DNA from: Theropithecus gelada
Taxonomy: Eukaryota; Chordata; Mammalia; Primates; Cercopithecidae
Reading direction: 5' to 3'
Length of the DNA: 64,000 nucleotides
Assembly: GCF_003255815.1 (NCBI RefSeq)
Contig: NC_037682.1
Location: forward strand, 43,851,011 to 43,915,010
Under the pieces are notes generated by a model that did no database searches, was not told the origin of the DNA, and saw only the letters and a list, made by a program, of their open reading frames with translations. Positions 46,801-58,269 of the stretch are shown here, piece by piece. The translations under genes and the position numbers were made by a program. Each line of letters begins with the position of its first letter. Within the stretch, counting starts at the first letter, position 1.

Positions 46801-47730
46801 TTAAATGTTAGACCTAATACCATAAAAACCCTAGAGGAAAACCTAAGTAGTACCATTCAGGACATAGGCATGGGCAAAGACTTCATGTCTAAAACACCAA
46901 AAGCAACGGCAGCAAAAGCCAAAATTGACAAATGGGATCTCATTAAACTAAAGAGCTTCTGCACAGCAAAAGAAGCTACCATCAGAGTGAACAGGCAACC
47001 TACAGAATGGGAGAAAATTTTTGCAATCTACTCATCTGACAAAGGGCTAATATCCAGAACCTACAAAGAACTCCAACAAATTTACAAGAAAAAAACAAAC
47101 AACCCCATCAAAAAGTGGGCAAAGGATATGAACAGACATTTCTCAAAAGAAGACATGCATACAGCCAACAGACACATGAAAAAATGCTCATCGTCACTGG
47201 CCATCAGAGAAATGCAAATCAAAACCACAATGAGATACCATCTCACACCAGTTAGAATCGCGATCATTAAAAACTCAGGAAACAACAGGTGCTGGAGAGG
47301 ATGTGGAGAAATAGGAACACTTTTACACTGTTGGTGGGATTGTAAACTAGTTCAACCATTATGGAAAACAGTATGGCGATTCCTCAAGGATCTAGAACTA
47401 GATGTACCATATGACCCAGCCATCCCATTACTGGGTATATACCCAAAGGATTATAAATCATGCTGCTATAAAGACACATGCACACGTATGTTTATTGCAG
47501 CACTATTCACAATAGCAAAGACTTGGAATCAACCCCAATGTCCATCAGTGACAGACTGGATTAAGAAAATGTGGCACATATACACCATGGAATACTATGC
47601 AGCCATAAAAAAGGATGAGTTCGTGTCCTTTGTAGGGACATGGATGCAGCTGGAAACCATCATTCTCAGCAAACTATCACAAGAACAGAAAACCAAACAC
47701 CGCATGTTCTCACTCATAGGTGGGAATTGA
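43892..47730 (+). pseudogene. L1 ORF2, broken; 744-codon open 3' stretch
   Basis: Starts ATGGCAGGATCAAG at 43892. A 1-base loss near 43967 gives an early TAA; frame is regained near 44300; C-to-T changes make TAA at 44948-44950 and 45113-45115; a 1-base loss at about 45448-45458 shifts frame again. From 45496 to 47730 the frame is open for 744 codons, covering most of the reverse transcriptase and the Cys-rich C-terminus (C-W-R-G-C-G ... H-C-W-W-D-C). The catalytic motif reads F-P-D-D (fragment residues 169-172) instead of F-A-D-D. A 12-bp tandem duplication adds four residues near the start of the open stretch. No functional enzyme is expected. Confidence 0.95.
45514..45537 (+). repeat. 12-bp in-frame tandem duplication in ORF2
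   Basis: Two copies of ctcctcaataaa, giving L-L-N-K twice in the translated frame. Copy A has only one unit here. Confidence 0.95.
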
Positions 47731-47785
47731 ACAATGAGGTCACTTGGACTCGGGAAGGGGAACATCACACACCGGGGCCTATCAT

Positions 47786-47807
47786 GGGGAGGGGGGAGGG
47801 GGGAGGG
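47786..47807 (+). other. G-quadruplex-type polypurine tract in L1 3'UTR
   Basis: Four runs of 3-6 G separated by single A (ggggA ggggggA ggggggA ggg). This is the conserved L1 3'UTR polypurine tract; it is purest in copy B. Confidence 0.9.
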
Positions 47808-47837
47808 ATTGCATTAGGAGTTATACCTGATGTAAAT

Positions 47838-47873
47838 GACGAGTTGATGGGTGCTGACGAGTTGATGGGTGCA
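47838..47873 (+). repeat. 18-bp tandem duplication in L1 3'UTR
   Basis: gacgagttgatgggtgct is followed by a second unit with one final-base change (…gca). Usual L1 3'UTRs carry one such unit. Confidence 0.93.
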
Positions 47874-47982
47874 GCACAGCAACATGGCACAAGTATACAT
47901 ATGTAACAAACCTGCACGTTATGCACATGTACCCTAGAACTTAAAGTATAATAAAATAAAAAAAAAAAAAGAATTCTATTCT

Positions 47983-49463
47983 GAATGATGCTTTATTTTC
48001 TTGCTTAAAAGGAGGAACACAATTTGATTTTTAATTTATTCTTCATGACATTAAATCTATCCCTTTAAAGACAGGTCCACATTTTTTACTTTGAATATTC
48101 CAATAGTCTGCATTATTCATTGTAGAGGTATTTATGCAGACATGATCAATAAGATAATTCACCTCCAAATGAAACAAGGAGGCTTCAGCCCTGAATGAGA
48201 ACTGAAGAATTAAAGTAAGTCAATCCTTTAGAGAGCTTCACCGTATTTCTGTCATCATCTGATTACAGCCAGAGAAAAATTATTTCATGTTGTGTAAATG
48301 GCAGACAAGTAACTATCATAATGAAAAAGTTATTCTGGGGGAAAAAAAAAAGCTTTTGTCAAATTCACAAAGTTTTATCATGGTGCTTCTGAAAGGGGGG
48401 AAATCAGCATCTATTTTTTTTTCTTCAGTGAGTTGGAGAAGAAATTAAGATGAGAAAATTCAAGAACTCTTAACAGATAGGAGCACTAGGGTTTATGATT
48501 CCCAAAGAGCATTTATGCTGCTTTGTCTGCTTGTGGCTCCACAGCATCCTGGATGCACTTGGCTTGAAAATGTCTTTGCAGAACTCATGCTGCTCACCAT
48601 GGATCCAGAGTCAGAGCTGGTCCCATGAAGAAGCATCTGCGACTTGAAAAGGTTGGATGGAGCCAGGACCAAGTAAAAAGTGGAAACAAAGGGACTAAAT
48701 CATTTCTCATTGAATAAACTTAACTACACATCTTGAAAAACCACTTTAGTATCTAGAGAAGAAAGACTGTTGAGAGGTAGATTATGTGATGGAGAGCAAT
48801 CAGAAATGACTTAAAGGATAATGTCATTGCCCATGACCATCTGCTGTATATCTCTTTTCAGTGCCCATGGAAAAACAACAACTCTTTTCTATTGTGTGGG
48901 TTAGCCATAGTGATACTGGTTATGACTAAGAAAGTCTAAATCCCACATGCTTAGAAATCATTGAATCATAGAGGCACAGAAGAATGACATGTCTGTACGA
49001 TACCATATTCAAGGTCAAACACTCCAAAGATTACAGAATCCAGGCAGGCAATCTAAATGAGTGATGTAGCCCAGGTGTTGGTAAACTAGAGAGCGTGTAT
49101 GTTCTGCCCAAGGAGAGCAGCTATAATGTAGCTCCAAAAATGTTACCATGCCTTGCTGGAATCCCAGAAAAGATCATTACTGTACCCAGTCAAAGGTTTA
49201 TTCACTGTCTGTGTAATTGGTTACAAGGTTGGTTTTATTTATTTGTTTGAAAATGTCATTTAGACCAACACTGTGCAGGACACATAAGACATAGTTTTCA
49301 CTGAACTTGAGCTTTCAGTTGTAAATTCTGAGCCCCAAACCACTCTTCTACATGTAAAAAAGGTTAGGTCCCCATGAGAGAGGAGATTTGCCTAAGGTTT
49401 CCTAGGTAATGGGACAAATACTTAACAGCATATACCATGAATCAATTCAACAGTTGTTTAAAC
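47983..49463. other. Unassigned intronic sequence
   Basis: About 1.5 kb without a recognised repeat. Poly-A/T runs near 48342 and 48413. The stretch 48480-48680 has slightly higher G+C. No exon-like frame. Confidence 0.4.
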
Positions 49464-49475
49464 AATACCAATGCC

Positions 49476-49770
49476 GGCTGGGCACGGTGGCTCACGCCTG
49501 TAATGCCCAGCACTTTGGGGGCCAAGGTGGGTAGATCACCTGAGGTCAGGAGTTCAAAACCAGCCTGGCCAACATGGTGAAACCCCGTCTCTACTAAAAA
49601 TACAAAAATTAGCCAGGTGTGGTGGCGGACGCCCTGGGAGGCTGAGGTAGGAGAATTGATTGACCCTGGGAGGTAGAGATTGCAGTGGGCTGAGATCATG
49701 CCACTGTACTCCAGCCTGGGCAACAGAGCAAGACTCCATCTCAAAAATAAATAAATAAAGAAAAGAAAAG
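49476..49770 (+). mobile_element. AluS with 12-bp TSD and internal deletion
   Basis: Full-length Alu from ggctgggcacggtggctc to a mixed A-tail (AAATAAATAAAGAAAAG), flanked by a perfect 12-bp TSD aataccaatgcc at 49464-49475 and 49771-49782. 'gatcacctgaggtcaggagt' marks AluS. The ~15-base loss in 'tgtaatcccagctact' is shared with the Alu at 39868. Confidence 0.93.
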
Positions 49771-49829
49771 AATACCAATGCCAAATTGCTAGATACATTT
49801 AAAAGAAGTAAATGTGTGTGTGTGTGCTT

Positions 49830-50145
49830 GACAGACCATGTATACAACAGTGATCCTATAAGAGTATAACATATTTTAAATGTACCTTTTCTATCTTTAG
49901 ATACGTTTAGATACACAGATACTTACCATCATGTTACAATTGCCTATAGTATTCAGTACAGTAACATGCTATTAGATGTATAGCTGAGGAGAAATAGGCC
50001 ATACCACATAGCCTACGTGGCCTACGTATGTAGTAGGCTAGACCATCTAGGTTTGTGTAAGTCTACTCTCTGATGTTTGCACAAGGATGAAATGGCCTAA
50101 TAATGCATTTCTTAAAATGTATCCCTGTTGTTAAGCAACGGGTAA
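49830..50145 (-). mobile_element. MER2-like Tc1/mariner-Tigger MITE
   Basis: 'cttaccatcatgttacaatt', 'cagtacagtaacatgctatt', 'tagtaggctagaccatctag', 'gtttgtgtaagtctactctc' and 'gtatccctgttgttaagcaa' are MER2 blocks in order. A DNA-transposon fossil, not mobile. Confidence 0.75.
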
Positions 50146-50146
50146 C

Positions 50147-50190
50147 TACACATACACACACACACACACGATAGACACACACACGTGTAC
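50147..50190. repeat. (CA)n simple repeat
   Basis: ACACAC arrays interrupted by GATAG; likely length-variable. Confidence 0.85.
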
Positions 50191-50274
50191 AGGCAACTAT
50201 CACTTGATATAAGCCCACTCAAATATTTTGCTTGATGCTAAAATTATAAATAAGGAAGAGGAAGAACAGTTTTC

Positions 50275-50470
50275 TCAATGCCTATTAAGTACTCAGATAC
50301 TATGTTTTAGTCACCATGGTAACGCTGATAAGTACAACTTACTTTCTCCATTTTACAGATTAGAACACTAGGAGTATATGTCACCTTCCCAAGGCCACAG
50401 AATGGTACATGATGGACCTGGGATTCAAGTTCAGGTCTGTCTAATGCCAAACACTCTGCTCTTCTATAAG
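50275..50470 (-). repeat. MIR
   Basis: 'tttctccattttacagatta', 'ccttcccaaggccacagaat' and 'gacctgggattcaagttcag' are the reverse MIR core. Confidence 0.65.
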
Positions 50471-50889
50471 CAAAGTTGCCCCTTTCTTCCACCTTCTTCT
50501 GTGAGACCATAAGTAACCACACATGGCTTCTGCCCTCGGGGATCTTACAGTCTGCTGTGGGAGGCAGATGTAGAAAGAAATATGTCTCTGAGGGAAAAGC
50601 AGTGTGAATAACACTGAGAAGCAACAGCATTGCTGAGAAGACATCCAGAGCCAGCTCTGCTTGAAGCTACTCGTTCAGCTCATTAGAACTTCATTTGCTC
50701 TACCTCCCCAACTTGTAGTGAGCAAAGTTCAGCTGCCAACTTCCTCCTTGCAATCTCTAGACAATGCTCTGGCTTCAAAATCAAAGTCAGATCATGGGGT
50801 CCTTAGAGAGTCTTTTTTTATGTGAAACACTGTGCCTCGGAGGCTTAGCAATAACAGCTATCCCTTAGGGTGGGGCAGCATGGAACCAT

Positions 50890-51040
50890 AATGGATATGC
50901 TATCATATACAGTATCTTTATTGATCCTCACATTCCACAGTGAATGAGGCACTTTAAGGTTCAAATTCTTCCTTCAAACATTATGAAACTGAGGCCCGAA
51001 GAGAAAATACCTCAAAGTGGAGAAGTCCAGATGGGGCCTA
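50890..51040 (-). repeat. MIR fragment
   Basis: 'ctttattgatcctcacattc', 'aaacattatgaaactgaggc' match reverse MIR. Confidence 0.5.
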
Positions 51041-51072
51041 TGTTCTTTATAACACTATGTTCTTTATAACAT
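51039..51072. repeat. 17-bp tandem duplication
   Basis: tatgttctttataacac and tatgttctttataacat in tandem; one mismatch at the last base. Confidence 0.93.
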
Positions 51073-52689
51073 AATATGCTAGGTATTCAGGCACTGAGGG
51101 ATGGAGAAGAAAGTTAGTGGCAGGTAGCAAGAGGAAGGTCCCCCAGAGAGAATTAATTAAACATGTTGCAGTAGGATTTGATTCTGGTTGATGATATCTG
51201 CTTCCTCTTCCTCTGCTGAACTTTCACTTTTCTTAGGTATTTTTTCTTTCAGTAATTTTCAATAAGCTACTCCCATCTGTCCCCTCCTATCTTTTTCCCA
51301 TGGCTTATGCCAAAGACTGAGATTTTCAGAAAGAAGTAGAAACACAACAGCCAGAGAAGTCCACAGATTGTTTCTATTGAGGTCCACATGAAGGTCAGTA
51401 CTATAAAAATCATGCATGTGTTTACATGTAATTAAAAGCAAATAGTAAAAGGGAATTATTAAGTAATTTGTGTCAACACAAAAGTGCCACGAAATAGTAA
51501 AGTCATTTTCAGAGACTTTCGCTGTTTCTTCATTGCTTTACCCTCAATTTTACCACTTACCTGCCCTACCTTCAAGCTATAAGAAAGCCCTCTAAGAAGG
51601 ATTAGATCACTCATTGCCATCGCTGTGACCATTAGTATCACCTACCCCATCCAGCTCCTGGCTTCTCAATAATGACATTGGCAAAGGAACAAATACAGTG
51701 GAAACCAGTCCTCAATAAAATAGGACAGGACTGTACACTGTAGAAGAATAGTTTCTCAATCCATGAGGCAGGGCTTTCTTGTCACAAAGAAAATTGTCCA
51801 AACCGCTGTGACAGATGTATTCCCACAGCCTTAGCATAGATGACCCAAACAGTCTGCCCCCTGGCCAGAAATAGCCCACACACATTGTGTGATTTTGTTT
51901 GGCACAGGGAGAGCTATATTTAAATATTGAATCAGATGCCAGTGTTAAGAATCTGGATGCCTGGCATCTCCAAAAAAAAACCAAAAAAACAAAAAAGAGA
52001 TTAATCTGGCAACCTTCAATTCACGTTGCCACATGGGTGCAACTGTCAGAACGTGAGGAGCAGCTGCTGCCTTTAGGTGGCGCATGGACCCTCCGCTGCA
52101 GAGCAGTCCATACCTGGCTCACTTTACTCATACTTGACAGATTTAGAATTCTGAGTCTGTGACACCTACCCTCACATTGACAAGGGCGACAAAATCTCTA
52201 AATTATTTGGATGGCACACCTCTAACATTATAATTATGTTTAGCATGGAACTCCGACATCTTCATTTTTATATACCAAATACACAGAAAATTTGGAATTA
52301 AAAATTTTAAGGCAAATATTTTAAATCAACAATTTAAATTGACAATGTTAAATTGTTATTTGTTAATTTTACAAAATGATTTAATGTATTATTTTAATAT
52401 TTGCAAAATGATGGAATATGTTAGATTCTGAAAATCTCGCTTTGAATTGTGTAATATTTTCTCTGCTAACCAAATGACATTGCCAGGTCAATCATTTCTA
52501 ATCGAGTCGTTTTGAATTAAAGATTAATCTAGTTTTATGTTTTTATTTTTGATAAGATAAATATTAATATAGCTGGAAATGCTAATACTTCAATACCAGG
52601 ATTGGTACGCTCAGTCCTGGGCATAAAGCCTGGAACCCCAGGCAGGGGTGGGTGTCCTGTCATCACTCTAACATGCTCACCAGGGTTGC
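51073..52689. other. Unassigned intronic sequence
   Basis: No repeat recognised. 52020-52110 has raised G+C and a CTCF-like core (ttaggtggcgca, about 52073-52084), weaker than the one at 54525. An A-rich stretch lies at 51972-51998. Confidence 0.4.
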
Positions 52690-52865
52690 TCAGGCTCTAA
52701 GACACATATTTTGAGTCAAACTGAACCAAACTCAAGTTCTGGCTCTGTTCCTGAATTGGCTATGGGACCCTGTATTTGATATTTCAGTCTCAGTTTCTTC
52801 ATCACTAAAATAAGGGAAATAATCGCTATATCTCCATGATACTTAAATTAGATAATGCCTGGAAG
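52690..52865 (+). repeat. MIR fragment
   Basis: 'actcaagttctggctctgtt', 'agtctcagtttcttcatcac' and 'ttaaattagataatgcctgg' match sense MIR. Confidence 0.6.
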
Positions 52866-54524
52866 TTGATTATTAGTTTCAGATTTCAGAGTCCATACTC
52901 AATACTTGACAACTTTTATTATGCTAAATATTATTACTTTCATTCTATTTTAACTTATTTAACAAAACAACAACCTCTGACTGACTCAGAGTTTCAAGTA
53001 TGTCTTTCAGAAAACTTGGCCTATTTTGTAGTTCCTCCTTTTCAATCTGTATGTAAATACATATTTTAATTTGAAAAAGATACATTTCCACTAATAGAAT
53101 CACAAATAATAGTTATTAAAATCTGGCAAAAGTATTTTTTTCTGATATCGAGCCACCAATGTGTCTCTCTCACATACACACACATATACACATTCCCTGA
53201 GGAATGACTTCTTTGCAAAAGAGCAATTCCATATTATTTTTGGAAAAAAATAAATACACTCATAAGAGAATAGTTTGCATTTGGCTTTTCTTCCCATTAC
53301 TCAAGTATTATTTCACAGGCATTAATTTTTCCTGTGGTGTTGACTGCAATTCACTGAGTAAAATGGTGCTGGAGGGTAGCGAATTACAAATCAGAACCTA
53401 ATTGAACAGCAGGAATAGACTGATTGGCATTGACAAGTACCTCTTCTGTGCAACTTCAGTAGAGCTGCCTGGAGTCCCAAACCATAGCTGACTGTGGCCT
53501 TACTGCTTAAGAATAAACTTGATGTCCAATCACCTTGACTACTTTCTTTGATTAGGGAAATAGGTGCCATTAACCCCACTCTTTAACTCCAAAATGGTCA
53601 AATGTATTTTTCATTTTTAACCCATCAATTATCTGTTGGGCATTAGCGACCTGCCAGGAAACGTGTTCAAGTGTTGGAGGTAATAGGTTTGGTTAGGTGG
53701 AATGTCAACAGGCTTTGTTAGTTTACATCTGTTGCATATTTCTTTTTTTTTTTTTTTTTTCTAGTCATGTAGCTTTTATGTTCAGACAATTTGGGATGGC
53801 ATTTTATAGATCTGTTCTTTACTGCCTATGTGGCTTTTCATTCTTCATTCTTGTCTCCCTTGTCTTTAAAATAAAGATAATCAATCTTGCCTTGTAGACT
53901 ATTTGTGACTATTCAATAAGACTTATTCTACTACTATTTGTAGTAGGTGAATATACACGTTGGTTTTCATTTCCCCCTTTCTTACTAGGGGCACAAAGTT
54001 GAATTAGACCCTCTCCTAGCTCTGAGTAGCACATTTCCCTTGAGGGAGACAAGCACATATATAATTAAAATATAAGAAAATATTATAATATCAATATATA
54101 TCAAGCACAGTAAGTATAAAATCAAAGTTACATTGTCATCCTCCCTAATAATAAAATATACAATAAAATCCTTGGATGACATACTCCCTGATAACATGAT
54201 TTCATTATAATGTGACTTCTGAGTGTCAGTTAGTCTCATGCTCTGTCTTGTCCTAATTCTCTAACAGAGGTGGGATAAGGTGCTTATCTTTGGGGGAGAT
54301 TGAAAGAGAAAAGAAGGCAAGGCCAGCATTACACAGAAGGCTGGCCTGCTTCAGGAAAGAGAATGGGCCCCATGTGCTCAATATTCTCTTAGCTCACTCT
54401 TCTGGGATCATTTCAACTAAAAAGGCACCAACTCACAAGCGTATTTCTGGAACAGCTGCCATGTTCCAGCTAAGACAGGAACAAGAAGTGTTCTCAATGT
54501 GCCGTTGAGGCTTGAAGACAATCG
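52866..54524. other. Unassigned intronic sequence
   Basis: A+T-rich. A (CA)n-like stretch at 53172-53195 and a T-run at about 53743-53760. Frames such as 53100-53297 run through the simple repeat and are not genes. Confidence 0.4.
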
Positions 54525-54539
54525 CCACCAGGTGGCACC
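54525..54539 (+). promoter_or_regulatory. CTCF-type core motif
   Basis: CCACCAGGTGGCACC satisfies every position of the common CTCF core CCASYAGRKGGCRSY. It is also a symmetric CACCAGGTGG E-box-like element. Binding in cells is not shown; isolated perfect cores often bind CTCF. Confidence 0.6.
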
Positions 54540-54754
54540 AAAAAAGCAGCAAGAATGGGATGGATCTGGGCCCTGGATCTGACTCAAGTAGGCAGGCTCA
54601 TTCCAATTCTGTCCTTTGTTATGACGTCAGCTTGCATCTTACACAATACAGTATTTTAGGCCCGTATTGTCCAACATATGGGTTCTATTGTGATTAGATT
54701 TTAGTAGGCGCTTTGAACAATATTATGACTCCCTATAAGATCTAGACTGTCCTC

Positions 54755-55135
54755 ATCCCATACCACTCTTCCCCTGAGCTCACTACACTCCAGACATTCT
54801 GACCTTTTCAAATCCATCATCTGTGTTGGAGCCTTTGCATGAGCCTTTGCCTCTACCTGTGTTGTGTTCTTAATATATAATCCTTCTTCTATTTAGCTCT
54901 CAGTTCAAATGCCACAGTCTGAAAAAATCCTTCTTTGAGTAGCTTTATCTTTTCAGCCTCCCTAATCCATTACCTTGCTTCCTTTTCTTCCTAGCATTAA
55001 TCAGTATTTCAGATGATCCAGCATATATCTTTGCTTATTGTCTATCTTCCTTCACTGGACTGTAAACCCAGGAGGCCAGGGACCTTATCTTTCTTATCAA
55101 ACATCATGTCTCCATAACACTCCAGATTGCTGTTG
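54755..55135 (-). repeat. L2 LINE 3' region
   Basis: 'tttagctctcagttcaaatg', 'cactggactgtaaacccagg' and 'ccagggaccttatctttctt' are reverse L2 3' end blocks. Confidence 0.6.
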
Positions 55136-55394
55136 GTGAGAATGGCAGGCTTAGTGGAGGGGGCTTCTTTGGAGCATTACTTGCCCCTTGCTAAGGCAAA
55201 TAAAGTAAGTCAAATAGTAACTCTTTCTCAAGGAAAAGTACAAATAAGAAAGTTGTAGGAAACTAGGATGGGTCAGAGGAAGTAAACATGAGATTATTAC
55301 AGGAAGTAAACAGAAATTATTACAAATATATTATTACATTATATATTTTCTAGAATATATTAGAGATAACATCTCAATAATAATAGTGATTAAC

Positions 55395-55625
55395 AACAAT
55401 AACAACCCAACACCTAGCACGCACTCTGCCAAGCACTATTCGAAGTGCTTTACAAGAATTAGCTTACTTAATCCTCTCAACACCCTGATGAAATAGCTAC
55501 TATTATTACCCTTATTTTATAGATGAGGAGACAGTCTCAGAGAAGTTTGAACCTGACCAAAATCATACAGCTGGAAACTGAAGGAGCTGAGATTTTAACC
55601 TTGATAATCTGTCTCCATTATCTTA
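55395..55625 (-). repeat. MIR
   Basis: 'gccaagcactattcgaagtg', 'ctttacaagaattagcttac', 'atttatttatag'-type stem, 'aatcatacagctggaaactg': near-complete reverse MIR. Confidence 0.65.
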
Positions 55626-56689
55626 AATAAAACTACTACTTCAAATTAAATCATTGAAATAACACACATATAAAAGTTATTATTTTAAAAAAGGAGAGAG
55701 AAAGCCAAGGTGGTCTTAGCTAAAAGAGATAAGTATGAGTGAACACTAAAGAAGAGGGTGGGTAACATATTATAGAAGAAGATCATGCACAGAGTGGTCC
55801 AAAGGACAGTAAATATAGAGTAGATGTGGGTGGTGGATAAGGAACTCTTAATAGAGTTCAAAACCTCAATCTGGGGAAAAAGGAACCTCAGCCACAGGTA
55901 TGCCTTTTCATGCTACAGGAATTCATACCACAGTGTAAACATATACTGCCAGGCTGAATCATAACATTTTGGCAGATTTGGGTAGGAGCAAATGCATTAC
56001 AATTTGTTCTCCCACATTGTATCTAGGTTCAGCTCTCAACAATGCTTATTTTTCAGCCCAACCAGAGAATGTATGATAAAGGAAAGACTGATACCAAGAA
56101 AAAGGACTAGACTGAACTTTCCTTCGTGCTTCCACAGAATTCAAGTAGTGAACAGAAATAAAAATTTGCCCAGTTCTGCTTTAAGAAAATGCTCTACAAA
56201 TTCCATAGAGCACTTCTAAACTGCATTTGGATTCTGTGCTCCACTCCAGCATGATTATTTATGGTGTTTGTTGAATACAGCCACTATTCTCTGCCTCTCT
56301 GCACATTCATAAATATGATTTCTAAAAGGCATCCATTATGGATTATGATCTATACTTGGAAACAAGATGTGGCTGGCCAGTCGTGCATTCACCAACATTA
56401 CAGAGTCATATAAAGTCCTCCCCGCCTACTCTAGAGGCCTGAAGAGGTCTTGCCGTTCAACTCAAGTACTGAAGATGTTAATTAGGCCTTAGACCCCAGA
56501 TATTTCAGTGAACTTTTCAGTTCATGGGTTATCACCATGCACATGCACCTACTGCCTCTCCTAACAGATAAAACTCAAGGATTAAAAATATAAATAGTAA
56601 TAGTTGGAATCCTCTGCAGTTTGGGATTAATTTTAATCATCATCAGGGCAATGATAATAGTAATTATTTACGGCTCACTGGCTCACCTA
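55626..56689. other. Unassigned intronic sequence
   Basis: No recognised repeat or exon; the 75-codon frame at 55992-56219 shows no domain. Confidence 0.4.
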
Positions 56690-57857
56690 CACATATATTT
56701 GTCATTTTTATGAAATGTTAAAGTAATCCAAAAAAGTGTAAAGAATAATACAATATAAGCAACAATATCTGTCATCTAGTTAAATAGATAAATCATTACT
56801 AAGTAATTGAAGACTCCTTTTCATGTCTATCTGATGACATCTTCCCAGAATTAGCCAGTATTTTGACTGTAGTTTTATCATTCCTATGTACTTCTTTATG
56901 TATGAATCCCTGAATAACATATAGTGTAATTTTACCTTTTAAAATGATATAAATAGCATCAAGCTGCACACAAAAATTTGTAACTTCCTTATTTCATTTG
57001 TTATTTTGATATTTACCCATCTTGAAAAAAGTAAGCTCAATTTGTTCATTTCCAGTGCTGTTTATTATTTTATCCTACCTTTGATGGAAATTTAGCTTTC
57101 TGATGTTTCCAATCACAATCAACAAAGCTATGAACAATCCTGCTCATATGTTCCTTTATACATGCACAAGAGTTTCCCAAGTATATTCCTAGAAGTAAAA
57201 CTGTTGAGTCAGAGATTATGTGCACAGTCAACTCTACCAAATTCTTCAAAATGCCTATAATTTATGCCTCAATGAAAAAGTGTACATTTTTTTCTGTTGC
57301 TCCATATTTTGTCAATAGCTGGTATTGGCAGATATTTTAGTTTTTGCCACTACAGTGGGTGTGAGATAGTATCCCTATGTGGTTTTATTCAAATATTCCT
57401 GATTACTAGTAAAACATCTTTCTATACATTTATTGGTTTTCTTGTTTCTGTAATTATGTTTGTAATTTTACCCACTTAATTTGTTTTACTTTTTATGTAG
57501 ATTTTAAAAATGTATTTGTATATTTGATAAACTCTCCAATTATGTAGCTTCTATTTTCACTTTTGTTGGAAGACAGCAGTTTTCTTTGAGGAACATAAGG
57601 AAATTTCTGCTAATGTTAAATAATTTTCATCATTTTTCATTCTACATGTTTTTTAAAAGAGTTATAGATTAAGCCTTTATTTAACTAAATATGATGCTTG
57701 ATACAGATGTTTGGTAGAAGTCCTATATCTGTTACTAAGATTATTTTTCTTTAACATAGTTAGTTGATTTTTTGGAAATATTTTTCTATTTGAGATGATT
57801 CTTCATATTTTGTTCTTATATCATTAAACATAAGGAATTACATTGATACATTGGCTA

Positions 57858-57860
<3 letters not shown>

Positions 57861-57891
<31 letters not shown>

Positions 57892-58159
57892 AGACGGAGT
57901 CTTGCTCTGTTTCCCAGGCTGGAGTGCAGTGGCGCAATCTCGGCTCACTGCAAGCTCCGCCTCCCGGGTTCACGCCATTCTCCTGCCTCAGCCTCCCGAG
58001 TAGCTGGGACTACAGGCGCCCGCCGCTGCGCCCGGCTAATTTTTTCTATTTTTAGTAGAGACGGGGTTTCACCATGGTCTCGATCTCCTGACCTTGTGAT
58101 CCACCCGCCTCGGCCTCCCAAAGTGCTGGGATTACAGGCGTGAGCCACCGCGCCCGGCC
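57861..58159 (-). mobile_element. Young AluY (Yd-like), 18-bp TSD
   Basis: Full-length Alu in reverse with an uninterrupted 30-base T run (57861-57890) as its tail, flanked by a perfect 18-bp TSD at 57845-57862 and 58160-58177 (gatacattggctactctt); the tail and TSD share bases. A 12-base block (gttttagccggg as read here) is missing after 'gggtttcacc', the hallmark of the AluYd lineage as I recall it. The 5' junction TT/AAGA fits L1 endonuclease. Long pure tail and CpG-rich body point to a recent insertion. Confidence 0.95.
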
Positions 58160-58269
58160 GATACATTGGCTACTCTTAAGTCATTCTAGGAATTCCTTAG
58201 ATAAAAGCAACATGTTCACAAAATTTTTTTTAAATAGTCATTTTAGGTTGCTTATTCAGATAAGTTTTT

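Larger units (their letters stand above)
41791..47970 (+). mobile_element. L1PA LINE-1 copy B, near full length (~6.2 kb)
   Basis: Starts ggaagatggccgaatagg, about ten bases short of the usual G-rich L1 start, and ends in an A-tail at 47970. The TSD, about 14 bases (aagaattctattct), lies at 41777-41790 and 47969-47982; the 5' junction CTT/AAGA matches the L1 endonuclease preference. Layout: 5'UTR 41791-42811, ORF1 42812-43828 (broken), ORF2 43892-47730 (broken), then 3'UTR. Opposite in sense to NELL1. An intermediate-age L1PA; not mobile on its own. Confidence 0.97.

Noticed and set aside
57843..58166. Frames on both strands with F-rich and 'SCSVSQAGVQW'-type text
   Set aside because: Typical translated Alu; not a gene.
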